Positions 44,002 through 54,249 of a stretch of 64,000 bases of DNA are shown here, in pieces. Within the stretch, counting starts at the first letter, position 1. Each line of letters opens with the position of its first letter. The position numbers were made by a program, and so were the translations under genes. Origin of the DNA: Pseudoalteromonas sp. A25 (GTDB taxonomy: Bacteria; Pseudomonadota; Gammaproteobacteria; Enterobacterales; Alteromonadaceae); the NCBI RefSeq assembly GCF_009176705.1, contig NZ_AP021846.1, forward strand, positions 2,264,001-2,328,000, written 5' to 3'. The notes beneath the pieces were generated by a model, which was not told the DNA's origin, did not search any database, and saw only the letters and a list, made by a program, of their open reading frames with translations.

Positions 44002-46022
44002 CACGCTTCCTCCGCCACTAATTCAATGCCATCAAACAACACCCTCTCAAGTTGCTCATTTTTACCAAAGCCAGTGATTGTAAAGTGCACAGTTCTTTGA
44101 CGTAAAAACTCTGCCTGTTGGGTTTGTACTCCCACGCGCTGGGTGTCTACTCGCGTTACAATGCGCTGAACCAAACCACCACCTCGCGTAAAGCGACGCG
44201 TAATTGGGCTACTCCAGCGCTGACGAGTCTCTGTCCAGTGATCGACATTCGGTGTTAAAGTCACTTGCGCAGGAACGGGCTCAAATGCCTGATAAGGATT
44301 CACCTTCATTGACCCCGTGCGCTTTGGTTGAGTAAGCACATCTTCTAGCGCATAAGGTAATAATTGCGTTTGCTCTGCTTCAAGTGGCTCCACTTTTGGC
44401 GTAATTGGTAACGTGAGTTCACCATCAATGATGGCGGCATTTTGATCTCTACCTTGGTCGCGCAAGCCATCGTCTAAAAATGGGTCAACAAATACGCCAT
44501 ATTTACTGGCAGACTCTTGCGAGTTGGCGTCATTGCGCAGGCGTTCAATGGCAAGCAACTGATATAAATCGCGAATTTGGTGCTGCATGTTTTGCAAGTC
44601 CAGCATGCTCACCGCTTGAATCGCCACCGACTCAATTCGCGGCGCCGTGCCATCCCATGCTTGATACACATATGCCAAAGGCAGATGCTGCTCTGGGGCG
44701 GCTGGCGGCTGTGGATACTCCAGTGCCGATGCGCCTTTTATTCGCTCAACAACGCCTTGTTTGGTCATGACAAATAAATCAATTCGAGGGTTAAACCTCT
44801 GATAATCTATTTCTATTTCGTCTGTTAGAATCGTCTCATCAGCACCAATATCCGATGTGTCAATTCTAAAGTGGGTTTGTGTTTGCTCTTTGGCATTAAC
44901 AACTCGAGCGTAAACATAAGTCACCTGATAGCTACTGCCAGCGGGTGGTCTCTCTTTAGGACCATCAAGCAACCAAACAATATGATTGTCTTCTTGCTTG
45001 AAGTCTTGGCCTTCAACGTACTCAGTGTTGTTATACGTGACTTTTTCAATATGCGTCACGCCCGTATTGTGAAAACTCTTATCGCGAAGTTGTCCGGCTT
45101 CTCTGCTCAAGTTGCGAGTAGTGCGAATATCAATACTAGCGCGGTCTACCTGTTTTAAAGGCGCAAAGTCAACTTTTGCCCATAACCCTTCTTTGCCCTC
45201 AACTGGCGAGAGGCTTGTTTTTTCGGCGCCAATCACTTGCACATCTGGGTTTGCTGGTAGCGTCACTGGCAAAGCCATCGCGTAGTTTAATTCAAACCCC
45301 GCAATATGGGCTTTACCCGACTGTAAGCTAAAGTGTTGTTCGCCATTGTCGGTTTTAATGTAATGTAGGCCCAAGCCTGCTACAACGTAGTTACCCCCGT
45401 TTGACTCTCTATCGTATCGCGCTAATGCACTTGAAATTGAATCAACCTGCGCAGGGGCTTCTTTGATCTCCAGCACGCCTTGGTTTATTTGGTAGATAGG
45501 GTAAAACTCAGTATTAGCAGCTTGCGCCCCTGCTAACAGCCCCCAGCGACCCATTACTTGCAGGCGCGCTGCACCTGCTTCGTTGAAGTTATGATGCACT
45601 GTTGGTGAACCTTCACCAGCGGGGTCTCGCAATTCAACATCTTGCTCTTCAGTGATAACGGTACTATCTAAAAAAACGCCAACCACGGTGTCTTTACTAA
45701 TATCTAGCTCAAGTGTGGCTTCTGGGATTGCTCTGATGGCACCACGAATATATACAGACGCGGCAGCAAGCCTTGCGCGTGCGCCATCATTGTCTTGCTC
45801 AACTTTAACGCCGCCACCCGAGACAATATTGCCATCTTTTAGTAAAGCGTCTGCTACACCTTTAACCTGATGGGCCACTTGGTGCTGTACATCATTAAGC
45901 TCTCGGCTTTGCAGACCTTTGCCGGCGCGAAACAGGATATGTTCGTACTGTTTGTTGGCATCAAACTTTTGGTAGTAATCAGGATGCTCTGCCCTGATTT
46001 GATCATAAATATGTGGTTGCAT
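44001..46022 (-). CDS. DUF4815-domain tail protein
   Basis: 673 aa. RAEHPDYYQKFDANKQYEHILFRAGKGLQSRELNDVQHQVAHQVKGVADALLKDGNIVSGG is the opening of DUF4815, a domain of large phage-tail proteins. TIEKVTYNNTEYVEG and YQVTYVYARV mark beta-sandwich parts, and YQLLAIERLRND near 490 a helical region. Virion role unknown. The 1-base overlap with the 411-aa gene joins the two. AGGGAG precedes the ATG. Confidence 0.82.
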   Translation of the reverse strand: MQPHIYDQIRAEHPDYYQKFDANKQYEHILFRAGKGLQSRELNDVQHQVAHQVKGVADALLKDGNIVSGGGVKVEQDNDGARARLAAASVYIRGAIRAIPEATLELDISKDTVVGVFLDSTVITEEQDVELRDPAGEGSPTVHHNFNEAGAARLQVMGRWGLLAGAQAANTEFYPIYQINQGVLEIKEAPAQVDSISSALARYDRESNGGNYVVAGLGLHYIKTDNGEQHFSLQSGKAHIAGFELNYAMALPVTLPANPDVQVIGAEKTSLSPVEGKEGLWAKVDFAPLKQVDRASIDIRTTRNLSREAGQLRDKSFHNTGVTHIEKVTYNNTEYVEGQDFKQEDNHIVWLLDGPKERPPAGSSYQVTYVYARVVNAKEQTQTHFRIDTSDIGADETILTDEIEIDYQRFNPRIDLFVMTKQGVVERIKGASALEYPQPPAAPEQHLPLAYVYQAWDGTAPRIESVAIQAVSMLDLQNMQHQIRDLYQLLAIERLRNDANSQESASKYGVFVDPFLDDGLRDQGRDQNAAIIDGELTLPITPKVEPLEAEQTQLLPYALEDVLTQPKRTGSMKVNPYQAFEPVPAQVTLTPNVDHWTETRQRWSSPITRRFTRGGGLVQRIVTRVDTQRVGVQTQQAEFLRQRTVHFTITGFGKNEQLERVLFDGIELVAEEA

Positions 46023-46031
46023 AATGCTCCC

Positions 46032-46517
46032 TTAGAAGCTTATTACAAATTCAAAAGATTCACGTACTCCTTGGTCGCGATAAATCGCGGGTCGATGCTC
46101 AAGTAGCATCAAAGTGCCTGCTTGCGACACTTCACTAGGGAGTAAATAAGGTTTGCCATTTGGCACATTGGTATTAGGTTTTGTGCCTACCATTAACCCC
46201 AGCTCCCGAACGGTTTTAGATAAGCCATCGCTAAAGTCGTAGTTAAATTGGCAATATAGATGCGGGGTTGGATAGTCGACAATTTTATAGCGCCCATTGG
46301 GTACTTGTATTTCGCCGTTTGTTTGATCAACTTCGCAATACAGCACGCGGGTTGCCTTGCGATAGCCTAAAATTGAGGTCAGTTGTGTACTAGCACTTTG
46401 CTCTGGGGGGAGTTGGTTATCCCACTCGATTGCACCTTGCCCCCACGCCAGATAAATATCTTCTTGCTTAACGGACTGAGCCAGTGCTATGCGCCCTGCA
46501 CGAGTCAATATGGCCAC
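46032..46517 (-). CDS. Collar-fibre-like protein of the DUF4815 module
   Basis: 161 aa from a GTG at 46517 with AAGGAG 6 bp upstream; the frame runs 15 codons further up to 46562 but without Shine-Dalgarno. VAILTRAGRIALAQSVKQEDIYLAWGQGAIEW resembles the N-terminus of tail-collar fibre proteins (FTxAGxxALxxA.xxxxxIxxxxxGxG). LMVGTKPNTN and LMLLEHRPAIYRDQGV follow. Probably links the DUF4815 protein to the baseplate; inferred. Confidence 0.65.
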   Translation of the reverse strand: MAILTRAGRIALAQSVKQEDIYLAWGQGAIEWDNQLPPEQSASTQLTSILGYRKATRVLYCEVDQTNGEIQVPNGRYKIVDYPTPHLYCQFNYDFSDGLSKTVRELGLMVGTKPNTNVPNGKPYLLPSEVSQAGTLMLLEHRPAIYRDQGVRESFEFVISF

Positions 46518-46560
46518 TGTGTACTCCTTAAAATAATAATAGTTGGCGGATAACGCACAC

Positions 46561-46675
46561 AAAAAAGCCCGCTTCTATGCTGTGCGATTCGTAAACAGGT
46601 CATGAGATCCCAAAACAAGTTCAAGATGATCAAAACAAACTTAATGAACGAACCACGTGGCGCAGAAGCAGGCTT
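46561..46675 (-). other. Interrupted terminator-like inverted repeat
   Basis: AAGCCCGCTTCT (46565-46576) and AGAAGCAGGCTT (46664-46675) pair with one mismatch, with TTTTTT on the leftward RNA, but are separated by an 87-nt loop. It looks like a terminator of the unit-A type split by an insertion. The rest of the 46518-46695 gap has no gene. Confidence 0.55.
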
Positions 46676-46695
46676 AAATCTGCATAAACGATGAA

Positions 46696-47472
46696 TTATT
46701 GGCTAACCCACAACTCGGTTTGCTGCACTGAAGCCAACTTACAAGCATTGAACAATTGTGTTTTGCTCACTTGCGCAACCTCGTTGTTTGCCAGCACCCA
46801 AGGGGTGTTGTCACCATCTTCCATGACCAACAAAGCGCGCGCCATACGTTGCTGGCTCAGCTCATCCGCGTCAAACTCCATGTCGTCAACTTTTACTGTA
46901 AGCTGGGCAAGCTCTTGTTTGCGTGCTTGCTTAAAGCGTTCACGCTTAACTTGTGCGATTTGCGCTTGACTGTGTGCTTGCGTTGCAGGGTAGATATAAG
47001 CCACCAAGGCCTCGTCGTCATATTCTGTGCGCGCAGGCTTTTGCTCAGTTGTAAGTGCTAAATCAACCTCAACGTATTCTTTGCGATAACATGCGCGTCG
47101 CAGCGACATGTCGATTTGCGGTTGCTCTGGCAGCTCGGGCACTGCGACTTGCTCGTCACTGTCAGCTGCAAGGTTGGCGTTGTGCGCCAGTGCCGCTTGG
47201 CGCTGCGCTTCAACTTCGACTACTTCAAGCTCCCATGCTTGATAAGCGGCGACATGGGCTTGTTGCTCTTGCGCAATGGCAAGTTTTAAGGCTTCGTCAA
47301 CCTGCGCTTGCCCATGGCGTAGAGCAATTTTAGTTAGCACATCGTCATAACTAATACTTGGCAACTCAAGCATTTGCTCTGCACTCTCTGTGCTTGCTTG
47401 TTCATTAATCGCTTGAGTATCAGGCACAGTTGAGTCGACCGCTTGCGCAGTCTCGTTAGTAGTTTGTTCCAT
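46696..47472 (-). CDS. DUF4376-like fibre-associated protein
   Basis: 258 aa. Acidic, Gln/Glu-rich N-terminal helices (AQEQQAHVAAYQAWELEVVEVEAQRQ) are followed by a C-terminal domain (KQELAQLTVKVDDMEFDADELSQQRMARALLVM..TPWVLANNEVAQV) with the DUF4376 pattern found in phage proteins next to tail fibres. Probably a fibre chaperone or clip. It lies 10 bp after the 1071-aa fibre. Confidence 0.7.
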   Translation of the reverse strand: MEQTTNETAQAVDSTVPDTQAINEQASTESAEQMLELPSISYDDVLTKIALRHGQAQVDEALKLAIAQEQQAHVAAYQAWELEVVEVEAQRQAALAHNANLAADSDEQVAVPELPEQPQIDMSLRRACYRKEYVEVDLALTTEQKPARTEYDDEALVAYIYPATQAHSQAQIAQVKRERFKQARKQELAQLTVKVDDMEFDADELSQQRMARALLVMEDGDNTPWVLANNEVAQVSKTQLFNACKLASVQQTELWVSQ

Positions 47473-47481
47473 GGTTAGTCC

Positions 47482-50400
47482 TTAGTGGCTGGCAATACCC
47501 AGCGGAAGTTGAGTGTGATGGCAAAATACTTTCACGGTATTGCCGTTTAGATCTGTTTTGGTATTTTCACCGTTAATGATGGGGATAATTTGGTCATCGC
47601 CCCAGTTTAAGTCGTCAGTAAAGAACTTATACGAGTAGTCTGTATTGTTTTGATATCTCAAACCGATATTGTCAATTGACCAGTCCACGTCATTAAACGG
47701 CACCGCAGTCGCCGTGCTGAACATTCTTTTTACCAATCGACCTTTGAGTGGTCCATCTGTAATTCGATAAACTCCAAAACCCGTTTTAGGCTCTGTTGAG
47801 CTTTCTGATATATCAATAATTGGCTTTTGCTCATATCTCAACTCGCTCCCGTGAAACTGCATATACAGCAGGCCATTTCTTTCAACAATCGTTGGTAATG
47901 CTTTTGCACCACCTGATTGATTAAGTGGCTCACGCAACGTAATTGGGCTATGAGATACCTTGTTGCTGTTCCATAAGAAACCACCAGCATGGTTGGGGGC
48001 ATTAAGCACAGCTAAATCGCGTTGTTGATTACCATCTTGGTTATCTTTGCCAATCACACCGCTTAAGCTACTAATAAATCGGTTTCCCTGCGAAACAAAC
48101 CTATCGGCTGACGCCCATACACTGCTTACACTCGATTTTATTGCTGTATTAGCCGCAGCAATTGTAAAGTTTGATGGTGATTCATAACTTAACAAGGCAA
48201 CGATATCAGGGTGCCAACTTCCCGAACTGGTATTTTTTATGTTATCAAAACCAACATCCGAGTTTGTCCAAGTTTCACCTAAATCTCGAGTATAAGTCGC
48301 GTTTAGCTTACTATCTGTTATTTTTTTATTAAGTGGATATCCATATGAATTATTAGGTAATTTTGGCAACCACTGGCCTATAACACCATTCGGAAAGGTT
48401 GCGGCAATCCGCTCTGGGTGGCCAACAATGTCAGTCCAAGGGAGTGAGTCAAACTCAGCGCTTTGCTCTGAACGATAATAAGAGATCATGATTTTATCGC
48501 CTACTTCGATAGCACTTTCATCATCCATATAGACATTAAACACATGGGGTGAAGATGCACTTTGATAAATGCTCACCGCTTTATTTTTTGTTAAGTTCCA
48601 ACCCGATAGCTTTTCATAAACGCTGCTTGGTCGCGCCCAACCGTTGCTATCAATTTGTACATAACCCAGCGCCGAGCCACCCACCTGATAGACTTCGCTA
48701 TCAAAGCGCGTCACCATGAGTTTGCCTTTACCGCGCAATGTGCCTGCTACGGCTTTATTTAAGGCATCTTCGCGCAGTTGATTAACATCCAACTTGTTGG
48801 CATTTAAGCGTAAATCTTCCACTTGGCCTGCGTAAATAGCATCGTGGAATTTATATTGGTCAGAGCGGCCAGTATAACTTTCTCCTAGGGTTAGGTTGGC
48901 CCAACCTGACTCTTGACCCATGTTACCGCCGCCTTGGTTGGCATTTTTATCAAAGCAATCCTGTGTATTGTTAATATCAGTAAGCTCACCGTGAGTCTCA
49001 TACCAATGATAATAATACCCACCTGATATTCTGCGCTTGCCAGTTCCCATCGGGTTATAAGTTGGGTGATAAGCACCTTGGTTTAAGCGTTGAACTATCG
49101 CAACAGGCATAGCCAAAGGTTTAGTCTGTCCATAGCTTAGTGAGCCGATTGTTGTACCTTCCCCTTCAGCAACCCCATTATCTTGTTTAGTGAAAATGGT
49201 TTGCGTATGACCTTTCATTACAAACACTTTAGACGTAATGCTCTGTGATGAGCCTTGTGCAAACGTGATACGTCGCCTATCCGCAATTGCCCACTCTGTT
49301 GTTATCTCATGAACCGAGGGGCGCAATTCATTCCATTGATCACCGTACCCCTCAATCACCCGCACCCGATATCTCACCTGAATATATGCTTTGGCTTCTG
49401 GGTCGTAGTAAATATTATGCTCGGGATTTTTTAAAAACTTAATTCTGTTCGCATCAGAGAGTGTTGACCATTTAACGCCATAGCCTTTGGTGTCAGTGTC
49501 CCACAGGCCGAATGCTGAGTAGCTTTGTGCAACTAGGCTGCTGACTAAACTTATGCCTTCATAGTTATTTTGACCATATTGCACATTTCCCAGGGGGTAC
49601 ACTACATCTTTGTCAGCGATTTTTTCATGCCAAGACTCTAAAAATACGAAGTCTTTACGAGAGGTGATCACCTGCTCTGAACTTGACAGCGTTTGCCAAC
49701 TATGAATGGTAATTTTCTGACCAACTTGCGGCTCTGGCACTCTAAAATACACACCGCCATTTTCAAATGTATGATTTAAAGTGACAGATTGCTTTTTGTT
49801 AGCGCTAGCCTGCAAGAACTTTAATAATGGCGCTGCGCCATCAATTCCCATTGCATCACGAAATTCAATATTTGTATCAATGCTACTACTAAAAACAACT
49901 TGCAGAGCATGAGCGCCTGAATTGTTCTTATTAACATAGAAAAGCCCTCCAGCATCCGTTTGCTGAAAAGTTAATTCTCCAAGTTCTTTATTGTAGTCAC
50001 CTGTCGCTAATCCATTTGGTGTTTTATGCCTACATTCATTAAAAGCCTCAGCCGCACTGGTATGCTGAGTTACCTTGCCAGTGACTGAGTCATAGGTTTT
50101 AGTGCCATCGGGAGCTGGTGGAAAATAAACATTATTATCTAAATCGTTGGCTGCCTTAATGAACCCTAAACTATGCTGCACGCCGTCCACCAAAACCGTT
50201 GGTGTAAGCGTTTTAGAATTCCCTACAGGCGTATTAGTTGCAGGCCCGAGTACCAATCTGCCTTGATTCAACTCACCAAACGCATGCATTCCTTCATTGA
50301 TTGCATATTTAGCTGAAGTGTAACTTTTCCCCCACTGAACAAACCCTGAGCCCGCATATTGCTGCTTACGTATTTGGCGCAGCGCATCAAACTGAGCTTT

Positions 50401-50697
50401 GGTCATCGCCTCTGGGTGTGGGTTGATTTTTTGCGTTTCATTAATCAGGCTTGGCAAGGTATCGACTTGATAGCTCTGCCCTTGAAAGTCTTTTAAGGTG
50501 ACTTTACCGGTTTTGGTTTGCCAGTCGTTAATGGCTTGGTGATTACTTTTAATCAGCTCATGTGTTTGGTTAATATCGACCTTTACTTGGTCGATTTCAT
50601 TAATACTCTCAACAACATCATTGGCCAGTTTTAAACTGGCACTGGTTTGCTCAGCGGCAGCTTGCTGCAACTGAGCCAGTTTTGCTTCTATTGTCAT
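47482..50697 (-). CDS. Large tail fibre (first of two paralogues)
   Basis: 1071 aa. Residues 1-80 are a coiled coil (AKLAQLQQAAAEQTSASLKLA) with KAGKVTLKDFQG-type repeats; residues about 85-430 share long blocks with the 51001 fibre (ALRQIRKQQYAGSGFVQWG, FLESWHEKIADKDVVYPLGN, WSTLSDANRIKFLKNPEHN); about 440-700 are unrelated between the two; the shared C-terminal end has NAPNHAGGFLWNSNKVSHSPITLREPL and a final TVKVFCHHTQLPLGIASH. This mosaic layout is typical of receptor-binding fibres. It lies 303 bp after its paralogue. Confidence 0.82.
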   Translation of the reverse strand: MTIEAKLAQLQQAAAEQTSASLKLANDVVESINEIDQVKVDINQTHELIKSNHQAINDWQTKTGKVTLKDFQGQSYQVDTLPSLINETQKINPHPEAMTKAQFDALRQIRKQQYAGSGFVQWGKSYTSAKYAINEGMHAFGELNQGRLVLGPATNTPVGNSKTLTPTVLVDGVQHSLGFIKAANDLDNNVYFPPAPDGTKTYDSVTGKVTQHTSAAEAFNECRHKTPNGLATGDYNKELGELTFQQTDAGGLFYVNKNNSGAHALQVVFSSSIDTNIEFRDAMGIDGAAPLLKFLQASANKKQSVTLNHTFENGGVYFRVPEPQVGQKITIHSWQTLSSSEQVITSRKDFVFLESWHEKIADKDVVYPLGNVQYGQNNYEGISLVSSLVAQSYSAFGLWDTDTKGYGVKWSTLSDANRIKFLKNPEHNIYYDPEAKAYIQVRYRVRVIEGYGDQWNELRPSVHEITTEWAIADRRRITFAQGSSQSITSKVFVMKGHTQTIFTKQDNGVAEGEGTTIGSLSYGQTKPLAMPVAIVQRLNQGAYHPTYNPMGTGKRRISGGYYYHWYETHGELTDINNTQDCFDKNANQGGGNMGQESGWANLTLGESYTGRSDQYKFHDAIYAGQVEDLRLNANKLDVNQLREDALNKAVAGTLRGKGKLMVTRFDSEVYQVGGSALGYVQIDSNGWARPSSVYEKLSGWNLTKNKAVSIYQSASSPHVFNVYMDDESAIEVGDKIMISYYRSEQSAEFDSLPWTDIVGHPERIAATFPNGVIGQWLPKLPNNSYGYPLNKKITDSKLNATYTRDLGETWTNSDVGFDNIKNTSSGSWHPDIVALLSYESPSNFTIAAANTAIKSSVSSVWASADRFVSQGNRFISSLSGVIGKDNQDGNQQRDLAVLNAPNHAGGFLWNSNKVSHSPITLREPLNQSGGAKALPTIVERNGLLYMQFHGSELRYEQKPIIDISESSTEPKTGFGVYRITDGPLKGRLVKRMFSTATAVPFNDVDWSIDNIGLRYQNNTDYSYKFFTDDLNWGDDQIIPIINGENTKTDLNGNTVKVFCHHTQLPLGIASH

Positions 50698-51000
50698 TTT
50701 CCTTTCCTTTACATAGCCTTAGCTTTGCTAAAGACTATGTATCCAACGAATCAATATGAATACCAAAACTTGGCTTCCAACAGACCAAGCTTGGCAAATG
50801 GGCTAAGCACGAGCGTGCTTAACATAAGCAGGTAAGCAAGTTGCTAATCACTTTGCCTACCATACCCATACTGTAACGAGATTAAGGGCAAAATATCGGT
50901 CAACTTTGCCCTATAAGCAGATAGATCACTCCATAAGCTGCTCACTCGTTATGAGATCCATTGTTTTAGAAAGAAATTGTTTTTTACTTACAAAGTCACC
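50698..51000. other. Intergenic region between the two paralogous fibres
   Basis: About 300 bp without a gene. It contains an imperfect palindrome at 50711-50740 and a hairpin TAAGCAC/GTGCTTA at 50804-50821. No strong U run follows either on the leftward strand, so a terminator is not shown. Nothing else was recognised. Confidence 0.5.
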
Positions 51001-54000
51001 TTAGTAACTCGCAATCCCCAGAGGCAGCTGGGTGTGATGACAAAACACTTTCACCGTGTTGCCGTTGAGGTCGGTTTTAACATCTTCACCATTGACGATA
51101 GGAATCGTTTGGTCGTCACCCCAAGAGCTTATGCCCCAAGGAGCATCAACAAAGAAAATATTATTGGCAATGGTTCTATACGAATAACCATTTTCTGTAT
51201 GTGCCCAATTCAATGAACTAAACGGCTCATTACCAGGCTTTACACAACGTAAAAACTTACCAGCCAATGCCCCGCCCACTTCAGGGTGCACCCAATAAAA
51301 TCGACCATCAACAAAGTCATCATTCACATTAGCAGAGTTGATAACGATAAACTCTGTATTATCCCACTTCAGCTCCGCGCCGTGAAATTGTAAATACAGT
51401 AGACCGCCTTTTTCAACAATTGTTGGAAGCGCTTTTGCACCACAAGACTGATTAATCGGCTCACGCAATGTAATTGGGCTATGAGATACCTTGTTGCTGT
51501 TCCATAAGAAACCACCAGCATGTTTGGGGGCATTAAGCACAGCTAAATCGCGTTGTTGATTACCGTCTTGGCTATCTTTACCAATCAAACCACTTAGGCT
51601 ACTGATAAGCCGGTTGCCTTGCGTAACAAACCTATCGGCAGATGCAAACACACTGCCCACACTCGACTTTACAACCATATTATTGGCAGGCAACGTGAAA
51701 TCTGCCAACGCTTCGTAGCTCAGCAATTGCACTCGCGTCTCTTCTGCTGAAGAGGTGTAGGCATTTTTTATGGCATCAATGCTTAAAGTACCCGCACTCC
51801 AGTTTTCACCATAATCTGTCGTAAGTGCCCAGGTTAAAGCACGATTCGCTTTTTTGTTCAACTCATACGCTTTGCTAGTACCATCTGGCAACTGAGGGAT
51901 CCATTGACCTAGCACACCATCAGGGAAAGTGGCTGCAATGCGCTCTGGGTGGCCGATAATATCTACCCATGGAAGTGAGTCGAATTCACTCGTCATTTGC
52001 TCGCCGTTTATTAGATAAATATCATCCCCAACCTGCCAGTCTAGTAAAGTACTTGGCCCGATATCCTGAAAACGGTTTCCTGATAGTGAAACCGGCACAT
52101 CTGAGGTATAAATATTGCCACTGGGTTCAACATATGTTGGATAAAGTATACTGCCTCGAGTACTGTTATATAAGTAACTAAATGGCCTATTTTGCGGTTC
52201 AATTTCATAACCATTTTGTGTATCGACAGTTCCAAACAAGTTTACGTAGTACTTACCTGCATATGCACTGGCTATTGCTAGTTTTTTTGCTTTTACAGTG
52301 GTGAATATTGTTTTTCCTTTCCCGCGCAATGTGCCAGCCACCGCTTTGCGCATTGCATCTTCACGTAGCTGATTTACATCGAGTTTATTGGCGTTTAAAC
52401 GCAAGTCTTCAACTTGACCTGCGTAGATGGCGTCGTAAAAACGGTATTGGTCGCGACGGCCGTTTTGTGAGTCAGGGTCGCCAAGCTTTCCGCCATATGG
52501 CTTAACTTGCGTAAACGCATCAAGCTGGCAAAATAGCTTTTTAGAATTTGAGCCATACCAAAGGTTTTGCCCTGCTTCATTTTCAGTAAGTACACATTTA
52601 GTGCCAAGAGGGTTATAAGTTGGATGATAAGCCCCTTGATTTAAACGTTGCACAAGGGCAATTGGTATTGCAAAACATTTGCTATCATGACCCAACAATT
52701 TTCTTGACCCAAACCCTTCAAAATCTCCTTTGGTTTTTATTGTCCGCTGGACGTTGTTAAGTGGGTTAAAGTACCCATACCCCAAGCTTTCGCTGTAATA
52801 ATCAACAGCTGTAATATTTTTTCCTCTGGCATTAAAATAGGGGGTATTACTGCTAATACTCGGGCGCCACGAAGTGGCTACATGTCCAGGATATGTATAG
52901 TCAAATTCATCCCCCAAACCTTCAACCACCCTCACCCGATACCGCACTTGAATATACGCTTTGGCCTCAGGGTCGTAGTAGATATTATGCTCGGGATTTT
53001 TTAAAAACTTAATTCTGTTCGCATCAGAGAGCGTTGACCATTTAACGCCATAGCCTTTGGTGTCTTGGTCCCACTCGCCGAATGCAGAATACCCTTGTGC
53101 AACTAAGTTATTCGCAAGGGCTATGCCCTCGTGAGAGCTTGCACCATATTGCACATTGCCTAGCGGGTACACCACATCTTTATCAGCAATTTTTTCATGC
53201 CAAGACTCTAAAAACACTAAGTCTTTGCGAGAGGTGATCACTTGCTCTGAACTTGGCAGTGTTTGCCAGCTATAAATGGTAATTTTCTGACCAACTTGCG
53301 GCTCTGGCACACGAAAATAAACGCCAGATTTTGTAAAAGTATGCGTAAAAACCACCTTTTGTTTTGTATTTGCACTGATTGACAACTGTTTTATTAACGG
53401 ATCTGTGCCACTTGTTCCTCCTGCATCTCGGAGCTCAATGGTTGTATCGATACTGCTGGTAAAAACAATGGAGACCTTATGAGCACCGGCACTTGTTTTA
53501 TTGATTAAGTAAATACCACCAGGCCCAGTGTCATTACAGTTAAATTCTCCAAGTTCTTTGTTATAAACGCCCGAGTAAACACCATTTGGTGTTTTATGCT
53601 TACATTCATTGAACGCTTCGACCGTACTCGTATGTTGCGTGACTTTACCCGTTGCTGAATCGTAGGTTTTGGTTCCATCGGGTGCAGAAGGGAATTTACA
53701 GCTTACAATACCGTATGGATAATCGACCGACTGAAGCTCATGGGATACGCCATCAACCACCACTTTTGGAAATGGGCTAGATGACTTATCTTGACCAACC
53801 CAGCCACTTGCTTTGCCTGAACGTCCCAAATTCAGTTTATTTTGATATGTCCACATACCATTATTGACTGCATTATTAGTCGAATCACCGTAACCCCACT
53901 GAACAAACCCTGAGCCCGCATATTGTTGCTTGCGCATTTGGCGCAGGGCGTCAAATTGGGCTTTGGTCATCACCTCAGGATGAGGGTTAATTTTTTGCGT

Positions 54001-54240
54001 TTCGTTTATAAGCGTTGCAAGGGTATCAACTTGGTACTCTGTGTCGTTTAAGTCTTTAAAAGTGACCTTACCAGCTTTGGTTTGCCAGTCGCGGGCAGCT
54101 TGATGATTTTGCTTAGCAAGTTGGTGTACTTTGTCTATCTCTTGCCAGCTGTCTTCAATAGCGGTTTTTAGGTTTGAGACCTCATTGGTTTGCTCGGTGA
54201 CAATGGCATTAATTTTGGTTAGTTTTGAATCTATACTCAT
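51001..54240 (-). CDS. Large tail fibre (second paralogue)
   Basis: 1079 aa. Same plan as the 47482 fibre: N-terminal coiled coil (MSIDSKLTKINAIVTEQTNEV), then the shared QYAGSGFVQWG and WHEKIADKDVVYPLGN blocks, a divergent middle (about 435-700), and a shared end FCHHTQLPLGIASY. The QLNANKLDVNQLRED-like block is also common. The difference in the middle probably gives a different receptor. It follows the second collar-fibre gene by 9 bp, so it belongs to the J2/I2 set. Confidence 0.85.
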   Translation of the reverse strand: MSIDSKLTKINAIVTEQTNEVSNLKTAIEDSWQEIDKVHQLAKQNHQAARDWQTKAGKVTFKDLNDTEYQVDTLATLINETQKINPHPEVMTKAQFDALRQMRKQQYAGSGFVQWGYGDSTNNAVNNGMWTYQNKLNLGRSGKASGWVGQDKSSSPFPKVVVDGVSHELQSVDYPYGIVSCKFPSAPDGTKTYDSATGKVTQHTSTVEAFNECKHKTPNGVYSGVYNKELGEFNCNDTGPGGIYLINKTSAGAHKVSIVFTSSIDTTIELRDAGGTSGTDPLIKQLSISANTKQKVVFTHTFTKSGVYFRVPEPQVGQKITIYSWQTLPSSEQVITSRKDLVFLESWHEKIADKDVVYPLGNVQYGASSHEGIALANNLVAQGYSAFGEWDQDTKGYGVKWSTLSDANRIKFLKNPEHNIYYDPEAKAYIQVRYRVRVVEGLGDEFDYTYPGHVATSWRPSISSNTPYFNARGKNITAVDYYSESLGYGYFNPLNNVQRTIKTKGDFEGFGSRKLLGHDSKCFAIPIALVQRLNQGAYHPTYNPLGTKCVLTENEAGQNLWYGSNSKKLFCQLDAFTQVKPYGGKLGDPDSQNGRRDQYRFYDAIYAGQVEDLRLNANKLDVNQLREDAMRKAVAGTLRGKGKTIFTTVKAKKLAIASAYAGKYYVNLFGTVDTQNGYEIEPQNRPFSYLYNSTRGSILYPTYVEPSGNIYTSDVPVSLSGNRFQDIGPSTLLDWQVGDDIYLINGEQMTSEFDSLPWVDIIGHPERIAATFPDGVLGQWIPQLPDGTSKAYELNKKANRALTWALTTDYGENWSAGTLSIDAIKNAYTSSAEETRVQLLSYEALADFTLPANNMVVKSSVGSVFASADRFVTQGNRLISSLSGLIGKDSQDGNQQRDLAVLNAPKHAGGFLWNSNKVSHSPITLREPINQSCGAKALPTIVEKGGLLYLQFHGAELKWDNTEFIVINSANVNDDFVDGRFYWVHPEVGGALAGKFLRCVKPGNEPFSSLNWAHTENGYSYRTIANNIFFVDAPWGISSWGDDQTIPIVNGEDVKTDLNGNTVKVFCHHTQLPLGIASY

Positions 54241-54249
54241 TGTGGTTCC

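Noticed and set aside
47482..54240. Variable fibre middles considered as a diversity-generating retroelement target
   Set aside because: No reverse transcriptase, template repeat or adenine-specific pattern was found in the window.
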